A stretch of DNA of 34,000 nt, taken from NCBI RefSeq assembly GCF_037975245.1, contig NC_092569.1, positions 12,701,001-12,735,000 of the forward strand, given 5' to 3'. The position numbers and the translations under genes are program-made. This DNA comes from Apostichopus japonicus (Eukaryota; Echinodermata; Holothuroidea; Aspidochirotida; Stichopodidae). Shown here in pieces: positions 1 through 11,952 of this stretch. The notes beneath the pieces were generated by a model, which was not told where the DNA came from, did not search any database, and saw nothing but the letters and a program-made list of their open reading frames with translations. Every line of letters begins with the position of its first letter. The stretch's first letter is position 1.

Positions 1-1420
1 ATTGAATTATCTTTAGAATTTTCATGGATATTCAAGCATTCCTATTTTTAGATAATTATGTTTCGTTCCCTATTCATGCTACACCTTTGATTCTTATAAA
101 TGTGAAATATTAACAATTAAATTGTTTGTAATTTGCTGTATAGTCGATTTGTGAGTACCAAGAAAGCTGTTTGAATGTTATATTCCGCAAATTGCGCTTT
201 TTGCATCTCACAATTATTGGGCAATCCAGGGCCTCCGACGCCGAGGGTGCTGGAGTTTGGGGCCATACCTCCAATAATTTTCACAACGACGATTTAAAAG
301 CGTTCTTTATGCTAAGCGGCAATTTCAATATCTCTGAACATTGGTTTGATTCCTACCCCCACCCCCCCCCATTCATCCCATCTACAAATCTCACCATGTG
401 TCAGGAACCCCGATCTATAGATCTACTGGCATGGACGGTATCCCATCAACCACGAAATTACGAGGTGTAGGTGTAGTGCATACCGTACCATATATATTAG
501 TTAATTGTCCCCTCAACATAAAAGGGACTCCTCCCGTACAGTGTTGGACGAAACGATGATTAGATTAATAGTTCATATCATGGCATACTGTATACGGCTT
601 CCCTTGAAATCATCCAGTAAGTTAAAAAAAAAGAAAAAAAGTATTAAGTATGACACATAGTTTGATTTCGTTAGTGATTGGACATTGCTAGGGAAGCAAC
701 AGATTAGGAAGGGAATTTCCTCAAACGATCTTTTTAAATTCACCTCGTTTGACCCTCTTCGTAATGCCATGGTAACCAAGCAAACCGGGTTTCTAGATCT
801 TATCAAGGAGTTAGTATTAAGCGCAGCTTCTTCATGCATGATGCAAGAAACCGCGACGTATTGACGCAACATATTCGCTTCTATTACTATTAACCAACAT
901 GTTATAAGCTCCTCTCAGTTATATAGATATGGAAAGTGGACACTGTCTATTTCGGAACGAGAAGCAGCAATTTTATTAGCAATTGTGCTTTTAATATGAG
1001 AGTACAGTTCTTCCCGCCAATTTTGAGCGGTAGCCCGCAATGCTCTATAGTGGACTGACGTTATTCCCTCCCTCCTTCAGTTCCGGCGCCCACGAAACAT
1101 GAAATCAACGTCCAGCAATCTTACACCCTTTTTGGTCTTACCGCGGCAGATCAAAATATATCCACGAAACATGCGTACTAAAAAACATTTGGCTAGAACG
1201 ATATTCGAACTTGTCAGTTCAGGAATTTAAAGTCATGTAGTACTCAGAACTACAAGCAGAGACGTCGAGAGACGAGTTCAAGCCATGGGACAACTTTGTC
1301 AGCTGGTGGCCTTTTTGTACTTGTCATTTTTCCTGAAGTACGATATATATTATGAAAATGCAAACATCATATTCTTTGTCCTGTATTGTCGGTTCTCAAC
1401 TTCTCATCAAATTACCCCGG
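1..1420. other. Unannotated intergenic stretch
   Basis: I see no recognisable gene, RNA or transposon here. The frames at 171-470 (plus) and 573-872 (minus) give peptides without recognisable domains, and the second contains a phenylalanine run from a homopolymer tract. A C-rich tract lies near 357-370. The sequence is AT-rich and looks like ordinary intergenic or intronic DNA of an animal genome. Confidence 0.5.
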
Positions 1421-1421
1421 C

Positions 1422-1506
1422 GACAGGGGCTGTAGCTCCCTGTCCCTCTCTCGTCAGCTATACCAACTGGGCTACCCAACACTTAGCTGGTGGACAGCCC
1501 AGTTGG
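1422..1506. repeat. Two adjacent short hairpins
   Basis: Positions 1422-1444 form a hairpin with complementary ends GACAGGG and CCCTGTC. Positions 1463-1506 form a second hairpin with perfectly complementary 11-base ends, CCAACTGGGCT and AGCCCAGTTGG. The CAGGGAGCT word on the minus strand of the first hairpin also occurs in the hairpin elements at 2619-2656 and 11912-11952. That suggests a family of tiny foldback repeats. No function can be assigned. Confidence 0.55.
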
Positions 1507-1799
1507 TGAATAGTCCAGTTGGTAGAGCAAGGGAATTTTAATCCTATTGGGTCACTCTGTCACCATTGCAGTCTCATTCGGGTATACCCTTCAATTGTTA
1601 ACACATTGTCATAATAAGGTGTTCAAACCAAGCAGTGATATATCTTCGCAGAATGGTTACATGTATTTGACCCGCATCTGAAGGGTAACGTCGCGGTTAT
1701 TTACTTCATATATTGACAAAACGAGTACTTTAATTATTCTTATTCATTACAGTCTATATTTACAATATTTAAATACTCCAAAAGTTAGTCACTGAACAG

Positions 1800-2225
1800 T
1801 ATCGACGGTTGTAAACTGTTTTACACTGTCGCATACCGTTGGATACTATGTTACACTGTCGTATACTGTCGTACGATGTCGTACAATGTCGTACAATGTC
1901 GTATACTGTTGTACATTGCTTTGTACTGTTGTACACTGCTGAGGACTGCTGTACACTGTTGTACACTGCTGTGTACTGCCGTATACTGTTGTACACTATT
2001 GTACACCGCTGGGCCCATGTTGTAAACTGTTGTACACTGCTGTACACTGTTGTACACTGTTGTATACTGCTGTACACTGTCGTACACTATCGTACACTGC
2101 TGGGCACTGTTGTACACTTGTATACACTTTTGTACACTATTGTATCATATTGCAAACTGCTGTACACTGTTGTACACTGGTATACACTGCAGTATACTAT
2201 TGTTTTCTGTTGTACACTGTTGATA
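1800..2225. repeat. 10-bp minisatellite with palindromic TGTACA core
   Basis: About 40 head-to-tail copies of a decamer close to TGTACACTGY run through this block, with C/T and A/G variation between units. TGTACA is self-complementary, so every monomer can pair with every other. Because 10 is not a multiple of 3, three units (30 bp) code 10 residues. Frames therefore stay open on both strands and give periodic peptides such as VYNSVQQCTT (minus) and LLYTVVHCCT (plus). These frames are by-products of the repeat, not genes. The flanking DNA at 1760-1800 and after 2226 is unrelated. Confidence 0.9.
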
Positions 2226-4860
2226 TGAAAAGTTTCATAGATGTTGCTAAGCAATCATCTTCAGCAAACAAAATATCCTATCAGACTTTGTTTTGTCCAT
2301 CATCATATATAGCCTTACTAAATTTGCTAAACAAGTATATCATAGCTTAATATTCTTGTGTTGCTATCCCTGATACTCATTCGAAAAACGTCGAGGCCGA
2401 GATCAAACACATAGTCAATTATACAATGCCACAAAACAGAAAACTGACCCGGAGCCCGACCATGAGGAAAATTGTAAAACGGTTGATAATGGTTAGCGAT
2501 CTCGTTGTAACTTTATTTGGGAGTAAATTGGCACATTTTGATGTATGCGTGTTAAAAAAAAGGTAGCTCCGTTTTCTAGGAACCTTTCATGGCAAATATT
2601 AATATTATATATGGTTACACCAGGGAGCTGCTACGTTAGAGTTGCAGCTCCCTGGTTACATTTCATACAGACACAGCAAAATCAAACCAAAATATTTGAG
2701 TTTCTAGTTTTACGTGAAAATTTCCTTAAAATACCACTTTCCCCCTATTAATTAATTGCTCTGAGAATATTGGAAATTTTGGTCCCTGTTGCAGTTCCCT
2801 GAAATGGAACATACAATAACAAATGGGGCGTAGACACAGTATCGACTCAGTACAGACGAAGATATGCACTTACCCGTTTCTAAGACATGAACAGATTTTT
2901 CCGAAATCACAGATAACGGCTGATAAAAGCCTACACGTAACAAAACTTTCACTGATTTCCGACTTTCCGACGTGTTATGCCTTTCAATGACTGAAGTAAA
3001 GCTTTAAAAATGAAAAAAAAATACACACACCGAGGCTACTTTTGGTGATGGTGGCGAAACTTGAAATTATCCCGATCGAAGGAAACCAAATAGGCTGGAA
3101 TCGAAACACCTTCTTTTTTTGCTTCAAATTGAATTATAGTCAATTGGATGATATATAATATATTTAATATATATGCCGAATGAAAGCTCCCGTTGTGGAA
3201 TCACTTTTTTAATACGCTTTAATTCGTTACATCGTTCGCTTCGGGCGAGAAAAGAGAAAGACTCCGTTTTTCTTTGCCTCGATAAGTTGGATAAACCACA
3301 CGTTTCACAGATGTATTATATAAACGGTATATTTTAGCTTTAGCCACAGCTGTCTCGTTGAATCAAAAGGGTGTAGGCTGACGAAATTCGAGGAACCGCT
3401 AACACTATGGATTTCTTTTTCTCTCGCCGACCAAGCGCATAATTCAGCTAAGGATCGATTGTAGTCTGTTAATCAACAAAGCTATTTCCGAAATTTTTTT
3501 CAACCCTCAAACATACCGATGAAGAAGCTGACAGGGGTGTCCTACTACTTATAGGGAACTATATAGTCTAACACTGTCTTGTAACTGATGCATCTGCGGA
3601 ATGAACAGCAAGGGGCCGTAACGATACAGTTACTAAAAAAGTTCATGCCACCACGAGAGAACGAAGCTTCCGATGACAAGCCGTCAATCGAGAACTCTTC
3701 CCCCCGCGTCGCCCGCGGGTGTAATTGTCCTCCTTCGTCGCTAACTCAACGGGTACGTAATTTCGTCACGGCAGGAAAACAAACAACTTTTAACGAATTA
3801 ATTCGGAGTCACTTGTTAATATTGGCCACCTTTCCAAACATCAATCAGATTTCTGAATAGGAGTTAGGGGTGATGAAGGTATGTGCGAATTATTGGTGGT
3901 ATTTTTAAAATCCTACATATGAAGCCTATATAACGCTGCTGGAAAAGTGAATACGGAATCAATATATAGCCTATGACAAGTTTAGCTTAAATAGGCATTA
4001 GAAATCTGGCCATCCTTTATAACTTAACTGAGTCATTCTCATTTCTCTGCTTTACCAGCAAAACATTGTCTATTCTATGCGCTCTTTATGCCTTATCCTT
4101 TCTATGAATCCATGAATCACTTAACATTTATATGTACCAGGCCTTTACAAATCGTTCAGAACATCGTCACATTTGATTCCCATTTGGCGTTCCATACTTT
4201 CCGGGGGAATCTAACAGTCAACAGAATACCAAAAAAATATTCGCTGAGATGATAAAGCGTCAAACCAGGCTACCAGTAACTGGATAAACTGAAGATGTTT
4301 GACCAAGTGTGACCGATGTTGTTATGTTTTTGTGGGGAGTTTTCATAGCATAATTCGAGGCATTGATAGAAATCATTCTATGAATTCAAGTAAGCATTTT
4401 AAGTTCCATTGCATTTCATTTTCTGACGATTGAATTGGTTGTACTAAATATAGCACTAAACCACTTTAACAGACGTTCGCAGGCATAACGATCATAATGT
4501 GTACAGTTCTTCACAAATACAAGATATATGCTTCTTTAAACGACTAATATATATCATTATTGTTCGTTGTTTCGAACACGTCCTACTGTGAACTGCTGTG
4601 CCCGTCGATCAATGCGCCTAACTTTGCCTTAGGTTCTAAACTTTCCATGACAGGACCGCCTTGTAAATGTTGTCAATAATACAATGACTTGCTTTCATAA
4701 ACTTGTCAGATATCTGGAATAAATCGCAACTGTAGTATGGCTATATAACGTTAATTCGATACCAAAGCAGGAAATCTCTCCTGGTTCCATAAATCCCTCT
4801 GCTTATTCATGCTGAAACAGTATAACTGAGTACTGATAAATTATATACAGTGTATGGCGA
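2226..4860. other. Unannotated stretch with one hairpin element
   Basis: Apart from the hairpin at 2619-2656, nothing recognisable is present. A locally GC-richer patch at about 3590-3860 carries a 90-codon plus-strand frame starting MHLRNEQQGAV. Its peptide resembles no family I know, and no splice or promoter context supports it. Short AT palindromic runs occur near 3150-3175. Confidence 0.45.
2619..2656. repeat. Short palindromic hairpin element, copy 1
   Basis: A perfect 13-bp stem is formed by ACCAGGGAGCTGC (2619-2631) and GCAGCTCCCTGGT (2644-2656) around a 12-base loop containing GTTAGAG. The same stem and loop words recur at 11912-11952. It is therefore a dispersed element, probably a tiny non-autonomous foldback or MITE-like repeat, and not a chance palindrome. 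Confidence 0.7.
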
Positions 4861-5512
4861 GCGGTCGTATGGCAAGTCGTTTTTAACTTTACCCATAACT
4901 TTACGTGAGATGAAATGTATTCTACTTACGTGAAAATTCAATTCCACTTAAGTGAAATGCCATTTCACTTAAGTAGAATTGAATTTTACTTCAGTCAAAT
5001 TGTCTTCTACTTACGTAAAATAAAGGCCAATATTGTCCAATTTCACTTCAGTAAAATTTGAATTCTACTTTAGTGATATGGCATTTTACTTAAGTAGAAT
5101 GCATTTCACTTAAGTAAAATTACGGGGGAAATGTTAAAACGGCTTTTAGCAGTGTTAACATTTATACCTCTTAATTCTACTTAAGTAACATAGAATAAGA
5201 CTTGATTTCATAGTAGAATAAAATTTCACTTAAATGAAATAATACTATTCTTAAGTCGAATTCGATTCTACTTAAGTAGAACTCAATTCTACTTAAGAGG
5301 AATTCTATTTCACGATATGCCATGTATTCTACATGAGTAAAATACCATTCTACTTAAGTATAATTCAATTAAGCTTACATGAAATTATATTCTACTCAAG
5401 TGAAATTGCATTCCACTTAAGTAAAATAGAACATTTGTATTCTTAAGTAGAATAGTTTACACTTAAGGAGAATTGGGATGTAAATGTTAAAAACGGCTTG
5501 CCGTACGGCCGT
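4861..5512. mobile_element. Foldback-like element of CTTAAG palindromes
   Basis: The block is bounded by inverted ends. The left end reads CGGTCGTATGGCAAGTCG and the reverse complement of the right end reads CGGCCGTACGGCAAGCCG, both followed by TTTTTAAC. The interior consists of some 25 irregular copies of a palindromic word centred on CTTAAG, such as ATTCTACTTAAGTAGAAT and TTTCACTTAAGTGAAA. A spacer near 5131-5172 repeats parts of the terminal sequence (GTTAAAACGGCTTTTA), so two elements may be fused or an internal duplication may have occurred. No coding capacity and no clear target duplication are visible. The structure resembles foldback elements in general; family assignment is uncertain. 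Confidence 0.7.
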
Positions 5513-5514
5513 TA

Positions 5515-6800
5515 CAATAACACTGAGACTGAAGCAACACCCCTGACACGGTATACCTCTTCTAGTACAACTGAGGCGGTATACCTGCTCTAATACCGCT
5601 GACACGGTATACCTCCTATAATACCGCTGATACGGTATCCCTCTTCTAGTACAGCTGAGACGGTACCGCTGCATAGTGCCCCGCTAGTGCCGTTAAGAAC
5701 GCATACTGTATAGTGCCATTCAAGTAAGTTGGGACAGTGCTATCACAACGGTTTCAATAGCAATCGGGCAATACCGCCGTAAATACCGCTGAGACAGTAC
5801 CACTGTTCCAGTAGCATATTTTAACTGTACCGCTGAGATAGTGTCACGGTTTCACCACCGTATATACAGACAGTACCGCTTTAATTACCACTGAGACAAT
5901 ACGACTGTTTAGTAGCTTTGAGATGGAACTTCCACCGTATAGTGCCGCTGAGTTGGTACCACTGCGATAATGTCGTTGAGACAGTACCACTGTTACAGTG
6001 CAGCTGAAATAGTACCACTATTACACTACCATTCACAGAGTATCGTGGTTTATACTTCGGAGACTCAGTCGCTGTTAGTGTCATACAGTACCGCTGAGAC
6101 GATGCGTCCACAGAGACGGTACCACTGGTAGTGTTGTTGAGACAATGCAACTGTGACAGTAAAACAATAACAGTGCTGTTGTGACAGTACAACTGAGTGG
6201 TACCGATGGGAGTGCCGGTTGAAATAATACAACTGTGACGGTATACCGCTGATAGTACTGTTGAGACGATACAACCGAGACAGTATACCGATGATACTGC
6301 TGTTGTGACAGTACAACTGAGTGGTACCGATGGGAGTGCCGGTTGAAATAATACAACTGTGACGGTATACCGCTGATAGTACTGTTGAGACGATACGACT
6401 GAGACAGTATACCAATGATAGTGCTGTTGTGTCAGTACAACTGAGTGGTACCGATGGGAGTGCCGGTTGAAATAATACAACTGTGACGGTATACCGCTGA
6501 TAGTACCTGTTGAGACGATACGACTGAGACAGTATACCAATGAAAGTGCTGTTGTGTCAGTACAACTGAGTGGTACCGATGGGAGTGCCGGTTGAAATAA
6601 TACAACTGTGACGGTATACCGCTGATAGTACCTGTTGAGACGATACGACTGAGACAGTATACCGATCAAAGTGCTGTTGTGACAATATAACTGAGTTGGA
6701 TTTATCTGTGACAGTGCTGCTGTAACAATACAACAGTCGATTTGCCGGTGATAGTGCTGTTGAGTGGCTACAACCGAGACGGCATACCGCCGGGTTAACT
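5515..6800. repeat. Degenerate minisatellite with 123-125 bp higher-order repeat
   Basis: This stretch is made of variants of a short word around ACCGCTGAGACAGTAC. Between about 6192 and 6680 four copies of a longer unit occur, with the landmark ACTGAGTGGTACCGATGGG starting near 6192, 6316, 6440 and 6565, giving a period of 123-125 bp. A 308-codon minus-strand frame (5881-6807) is open through the repeat and yields a periodic peptide rich in S, T, Y, L and V. The repeat period explains the frame better than coding does. The array starts immediately beside the right end of the foldback-like element. Confidence 0.85.
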
Positions 6801-7091
6801 TTTTCAAGTTTGACTGTTAACTCTTTTATTAGTTTTATTATAAACCTTTACTTCTTGCATGCCCCCCTCCCCAGCCCCCCCCCCCCCCTTGTATTGTTCT
6901 CTGCGGATATTCATTATTAATAATTATTAACACATTTGAGGCTGATTTAATCAAAACGGCTGGATTAAACCCACTGAGTTAGCACAAGATCCATTAATGG
7001 GTATACAACATATAAAACCATCATAGGACTTTTCTGTTCCGCAATAACATGTACTAGTTTGAGCGGTTTGTGTGAGCACAAGAAATGTTAC
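6801..7091. other. Short spacer with C-rich tract
   Basis: A C-rich tract spans about 6861-6888. The rest is unremarkable AT-rich sequence between the minisatellite and the first MITE copy. Confidence 0.5.
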
Positions 7092-7095
7092 TTAA

Positions 7096-7453
7096 GGGTG
7101 TGAAGACTGGCGCAAATAGAAACGTCTAATGCCGGTAATCTGACCTAGTTTCGAATGAGGTGTAACAGAAGTGTTAGACACCACCATCGATCCCAGAAAA
7201 TACACACACAGCTTGCTACCGTCGGTAATTAGACACTAGTGTACAGTCAGTACATACAGCTGCGGTCAATACCCACAGCACAGTGTACAGACGATACAGC
7301 GATGGACATCTCATGTCCAGCTAAAGATAACAAGGTATCACGTTTCATTACTGTCTGCATTTTGTAGCGACAAGAGAAAAACTTCACTTGCAAGCAACGG
7401 AAAGTTAACTTTTTCAGAGCGCGGCACGCGGTTTGGGCGAGTCTTCAATGCCT
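7096..7453. mobile_element. TTAA-flanked MITE, copy 1
   Basis: This 358-bp element is flanked by TTAA at 7092-7095 and 7454-7457. Its ends are imperfect inverted repeats: GGGTGTGAAGACT on the left, and AGGCATTGAAGACTCGC from the right end on the minus strand. It has no coding capacity. A full copy lies at 22118-22477 and a truncated copy at 23786-24046, all in the same orientation. TTAA target duplications are typical of piggyBac-type transposases, but the terminal bases do not match the usual CCC start, so the superfamily is tentative. Confidence 0.75.
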
Positions 7454-7457
7454 TTAA

Positions 7458-10400
7458 TCATGGAGGTAAAACTTCCATAACAACTCCCTGCCCTAATGGG
7501 GAGAACAAATTTGCTTCAATGATCAGATTAAAGTTGCAAAACTGTACACCGAATCAGTTAAAACGTTAATCCAGAAGCTGTAAAAGGCATGCATTCATAT
7601 ATACCAAGTGATATACAAAGAGACATGCAGAGAAGCGCAAGGAAGTCAGTCATAACATTCTATAAGGATCGCGTGTACGGTAGAGTTTGTCACGTAGATA
7701 ATCTTTTATTAAATCCATAGCACGAGTCACTGGAATGTACGTTCAAAATCTAAAACCCAAACACTGCCAAGACTGGAAATTCCCGCGTTAATGAGATCAT
7801 TAAATCCACTCGTTAGAAGATGGACGATGAACTCCATTAGTCGTCAACTGTATCACGTGATCATGCCGTGTCATCGTATATAGCACTGCTCACCGCGCAT
7901 ACTTGTGTTTTGGTACGAAAACGTATTAAGGAAGAGATAAACATAGTTCTTGAAGAAAAAAAAAATATTTAAATTTAAAATATGAAAGGACAAACAAGAA
8001 ATAAATCTATCTTTATTACGGCATCTGTGTATATCCTATAGCCTGTAATATATCCATTTGTATATTTCACGAGGACATATCTTTCGCTGCGGAAGAAGGG
8101 GCTGGTGGTGGTAGGGGGGGGGGTTAGGTGGATTTAGGCGGTGGACTGGTGGTAGGCGTGAAATATGAATTTGCTTGTTCATGCTCTGCGTTGCGTTATG
8201 AAAGGGAAGGGATTAGATTGAGGGAGAAGTTAATTTTTCCAATTTGCGGCAAAATATGCTAGAAATTCAAATAATGGTCACACCACATGTTCATCCCTCA
8301 GTCACCACTTTGAGCTACCGTTTTAAAAGCATTTCCGGTCACAGTGAGTAATTCAATTGCATAATTTGACTCACCTCAATGGCAAGGACTAAGTCAGAGG
8401 ATGAGACCCCCTAATTAAGGACTGTTTTACTTTTGATATCTTTACGAAATATTACCGATTCTTTATGGCCTACATATTCTTTGTAACCGCTGGACAAATC
8501 ACCAATAGATTAGCGGAGTACTAGGTACATTTAAGTGGTGAACATCGGTAAAATTATCGTTTTAAGTAGCCAATATTTTCTCGACATAAGTTACACATTT
8601 TCAGATTTATGTTTAACAACATTTGCCAACTACCTATAGAGGGGGGGGGGGTACTTTACAGACAATGCTAAGGTAAACAACATTCGTTAGTAAAATTTAA
8701 AGAGATATGTATTACTATATATAGTAAATAAATGAAATGATTATGGCCTACCTTTTTAAAGAGAGATTGCGAAAGGAAACTCAAGTTAACAAACCCAATT
8801 AGCTTCACATGTTAAGAGTAGCACAATTCTACACTGAAAGTTCCTGGTGCAAATAAGAATGTTTGCACAGCACAAATCCATGTTGATCGAAACTTTTCAA
8901 AACGGCAAAAAAATGAAGGTCTCGATAATCATAACAGTAATAATAATGGCAGCATTTAACGGAATATTTCTTCTGACACCTTCGATCTCATTTCTGTAAC
9001 TCATTCTTTCCTCTCTCTCTCTCTCTCTTTTTTTTTGGTCTCTTTTACTCTTTTTTTTGTTGGGCAGTTGGCTATTTTTCTCCCTGTTTCGTAGTGGTAA
9101 AAAACAACTTCATGGTTACAAAAACATCAGGTCAAACCGACAACTCTTTCGAAGCTAAAAATCCAGGTAATCGAGCAGTCAGGTTTCAAGCGATTTGGAG
9201 CCTGATTAACTTTATTGGCAGGTGGAGCATGATGTAGGCGAGACAGATACAACAATAGAGGCGTATATGATAGCTGTCATCAACCAATAGAAACACGCAA
9301 TAGAAACCAAACTTTAGGGATTAAAGTGATGTATTATTTGATCTTGATTAAGTTGAGCTTGTTCTGTTTGTAAGCAAATACAAGTTCAAAAGCTCAGTGA
9401 TTAGGCTTGTCAGTGTTTTTTTATTTCGTTGGGAGATCATGGCTTCGTTTATAGTTTATTACTGAACCTGGTGTGGGGTAGGTGGGGGGGGGGGAGGGTT
9501 TACTTTGGTCAGTTATTAAAGATGTGCAACCTCTCTATAGTGTGAAAGAGCATCGCTCGGTAATTAAATTTGACGTTTCATACGCCCGGGAGGAACCAAT
9601 TAAAGCAGGAATTAAGGTTGGAATTCCCCTTTAATCTATGACATGGTAACTTTTATTGGCAGTATCCATAAATCTTGATGCAACAGACATCAAGGGGTTG
9701 GGGTGGGGGGGGGGGAGGTTTTGATTATTCAGTGAAATGATGAAATAACTCCACCCTTTGATATTTCTGTAACCCAACTTAAGAAATTAAACTATAGAAA
9801 TACTGAACTATGTCAATCGACCTAATATTGCTCACGTTTGTTCTTGATTTGAATTAAGGGTTAGATATTTTTGTTTGTTATCGTAAATTGATATGCATTC
9901 CATAAGCTGAGAGAAATCCTGCTTCCTTTTTTTTTTAATTTCTGGTTATTTCTTTTCAACTGTGATAGTTTCGTCAATAATGATACTGTTTTAACTTTTT
10001 TACATGGATAGGATAACACACTGGTATTTTGTGACCAGTTGCAACGTAGGCCTACTTGATTACTGCTGTTCAGAGCATCTGCTCAGAAACGGTACCCAAT
10101 ATCCAACTCGGCGGCTGTTATGCCTCTTTTGCAGTTATGTTGTGAGTAAACATTTTCCAAACATATATATATATTCACCAAATTTGCTCAATTTGACACC
10201 TAAGTGCCCGGATGACACTGTATATAGCAAACACGTTAAACAGCTCTTAAGAGTTCGTAATATATACATAAGAAATATCTCAGCTTTACAGTTATAACAA
10301 TGATACAAGGATAACAAGTCATTTGTTTTCTCAGGCATAAACAAGCATTTTTTTCGTTTAACTTTCTTTTATATTTTTATTTTATTTTTCTCTACGGCCC

Positions 10401-11911
10401 GGGCTTTATAATTAAGTTCAGGAATTTTATGACAAATTTTTGTGCTGGAGTTAATGAATTTCCAAGGGCTGCAAAAGACCCCAGTGGTGTAGGAACAGTT
10501 TCGAATGAGGTGGCCCGCTAAGGGAATCCCTGAATAGTAATGCTCGGCGCCCCCCCCCCCCCCCCCTCTGCCAGACCCAAAAAAACCCATTCAGGTACCT
10601 TTATCATGGCTTAACATAAACGCATCCATCAGAAATAGTTACATATATAATAGCTTTAAGCATAAAAAATGGAAATTTCAGCAGTTCATCTATAAACAAC
10701 TATGTTATCGATCCCCCCCCCCCCCTTCCTTCGCTCGCTCACTCCCTTCCTCCCCCATCTGTGCAAACCGATTCACCACAAGTGTCTAAAAAGCGTTGAT
10801 TTGATGGTAGACTGGAAACTAGACCGATATAAAGTAAAATTATTCAGCTATAGTCGGTCCTAGTTCTTCAATTTCTTATCGTGGCCATGGAGGCCTATAT
10901 AGCTTTAAGTGATCTACATGCGCGACCTTTCTCTCCATATGATCTAATCCACACGAATATACGCAGTGGTTTCGTTTATCGTTGACTGTGTTGTAGGGTT
11001 TCCTATTAACGTCATCAACTCTTAGGGACTTAATCCTTTTCGCTGGCTTAGTCACTTGAAGTAAAGTGGAAGAATTTTATTGACATTGTGATCATACATG
11101 GACGGGACGAACAGAATCAACCAGACCCAATAAAACAAATCCAAAGGAAGAATAAAAAAGTAGAGAAAAAAGGGTTTACTGAAATTTTAGACTGACTGAC
11201 TAATACGAGTTTTAGTGATTCATTATGCATGTATCGACTCCCCCCCCCCCCCCTCCAACCATGGTCACGTGTATAATTTATTCATTTGATCAGGAAGCTC
11301 CAACAAAGCTCCCTACTTTCTTGAAAGTCCACAATGCTCTCTATAGGCAGGCCAGATATGGGAGAGAACTCTGGAATTTGACAACTTCTTTACTTCTATC
11401 TTATTTCAATGACGTAACGTACCAATAGTGGGGATATCCCTCCCCTGGCCCCCTTCCCTCCCCCTCTCCCACCACATACAAAACAATGCAATAGCATAGA
11501 ATCATTATACAAAGTGTCAGGTGATCACTGAATCTCGTGTACAGCCAACGACGCTATATACATTTGCCTTCGAAATGGCGGCCAATGTGCATATATTTGC
11601 ATAGGCCTACATAATTAGCATAAGATAGCACAAAACCTAGAAATTTCTCATCTATCTGTCAATGTATAGCTTGTGTTTAAGATGACTAATGCCCCTAAAT
11701 TCCAAAATTAATGCGATGAATAAACCCCATACAGGCTTAGTTCCTAACCCCTAGCCCTAAGCCGTGTCCTATATTTCTCATACGTAAATCCGAGCGGAGG
11801 GAGTTTACTTCGAAAGAACTTTTTAGAGGGATGGTTCATGAGAGCGGGGGTGGGGGGGGGGGTCAGCTGTGTCACGTGAGGGATGTGGTGTAGGTATTTG
11901 GTATTCGTTTA
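7458..11911. other. Long unannotated stretch with homopolymer tracts
   Basis: No gene or transposon is recognisable. Long G or C runs occur near 8114-8123, 8641-8650, 9484-9494, 9704-9717, 10549-10566, 10712-10725 and 11240-11252. A (CT)n run followed by a T run lies at about 9010-9037. Open frames at 10004-10297, 10135-10344, 10369-10590 and 11225-11428 are short, and several contain glycine or proline runs from the homopolymers. I consider them non-coding. Confidence 0.45.
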
Positions 11912-11952
11912 ACCAGGGAGCTGCTACTCTGTTAGAGTGCCAGCTCACTGGT
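11912..11952. repeat. Short palindromic hairpin element, copy 2
   Basis: The stem arms are ACCAGGGAGCTG (11912-11923) and CAGCTCACTGGT (11941-11952), with one mismatch. The loop shares CTAC and GTTAGAG with the copy at 2619-2656 but has three extra bases. The mismatch and the altered GTGCC word show it is an older or mutated copy. Confidence 0.65.

Noticed and set aside
1769-2350. Overlapping 88-129-codon frames on both strands
   Set aside because: All are products of the 10-bp minisatellite and show a 10-residue period.
5881-6807. 308-codon minus-strand open frame, the longest in the window
   Set aside because: It lies entirely in the minisatellite. The peptide is periodic and overlapping frames in other phases are also open, so repeat structure explains it.
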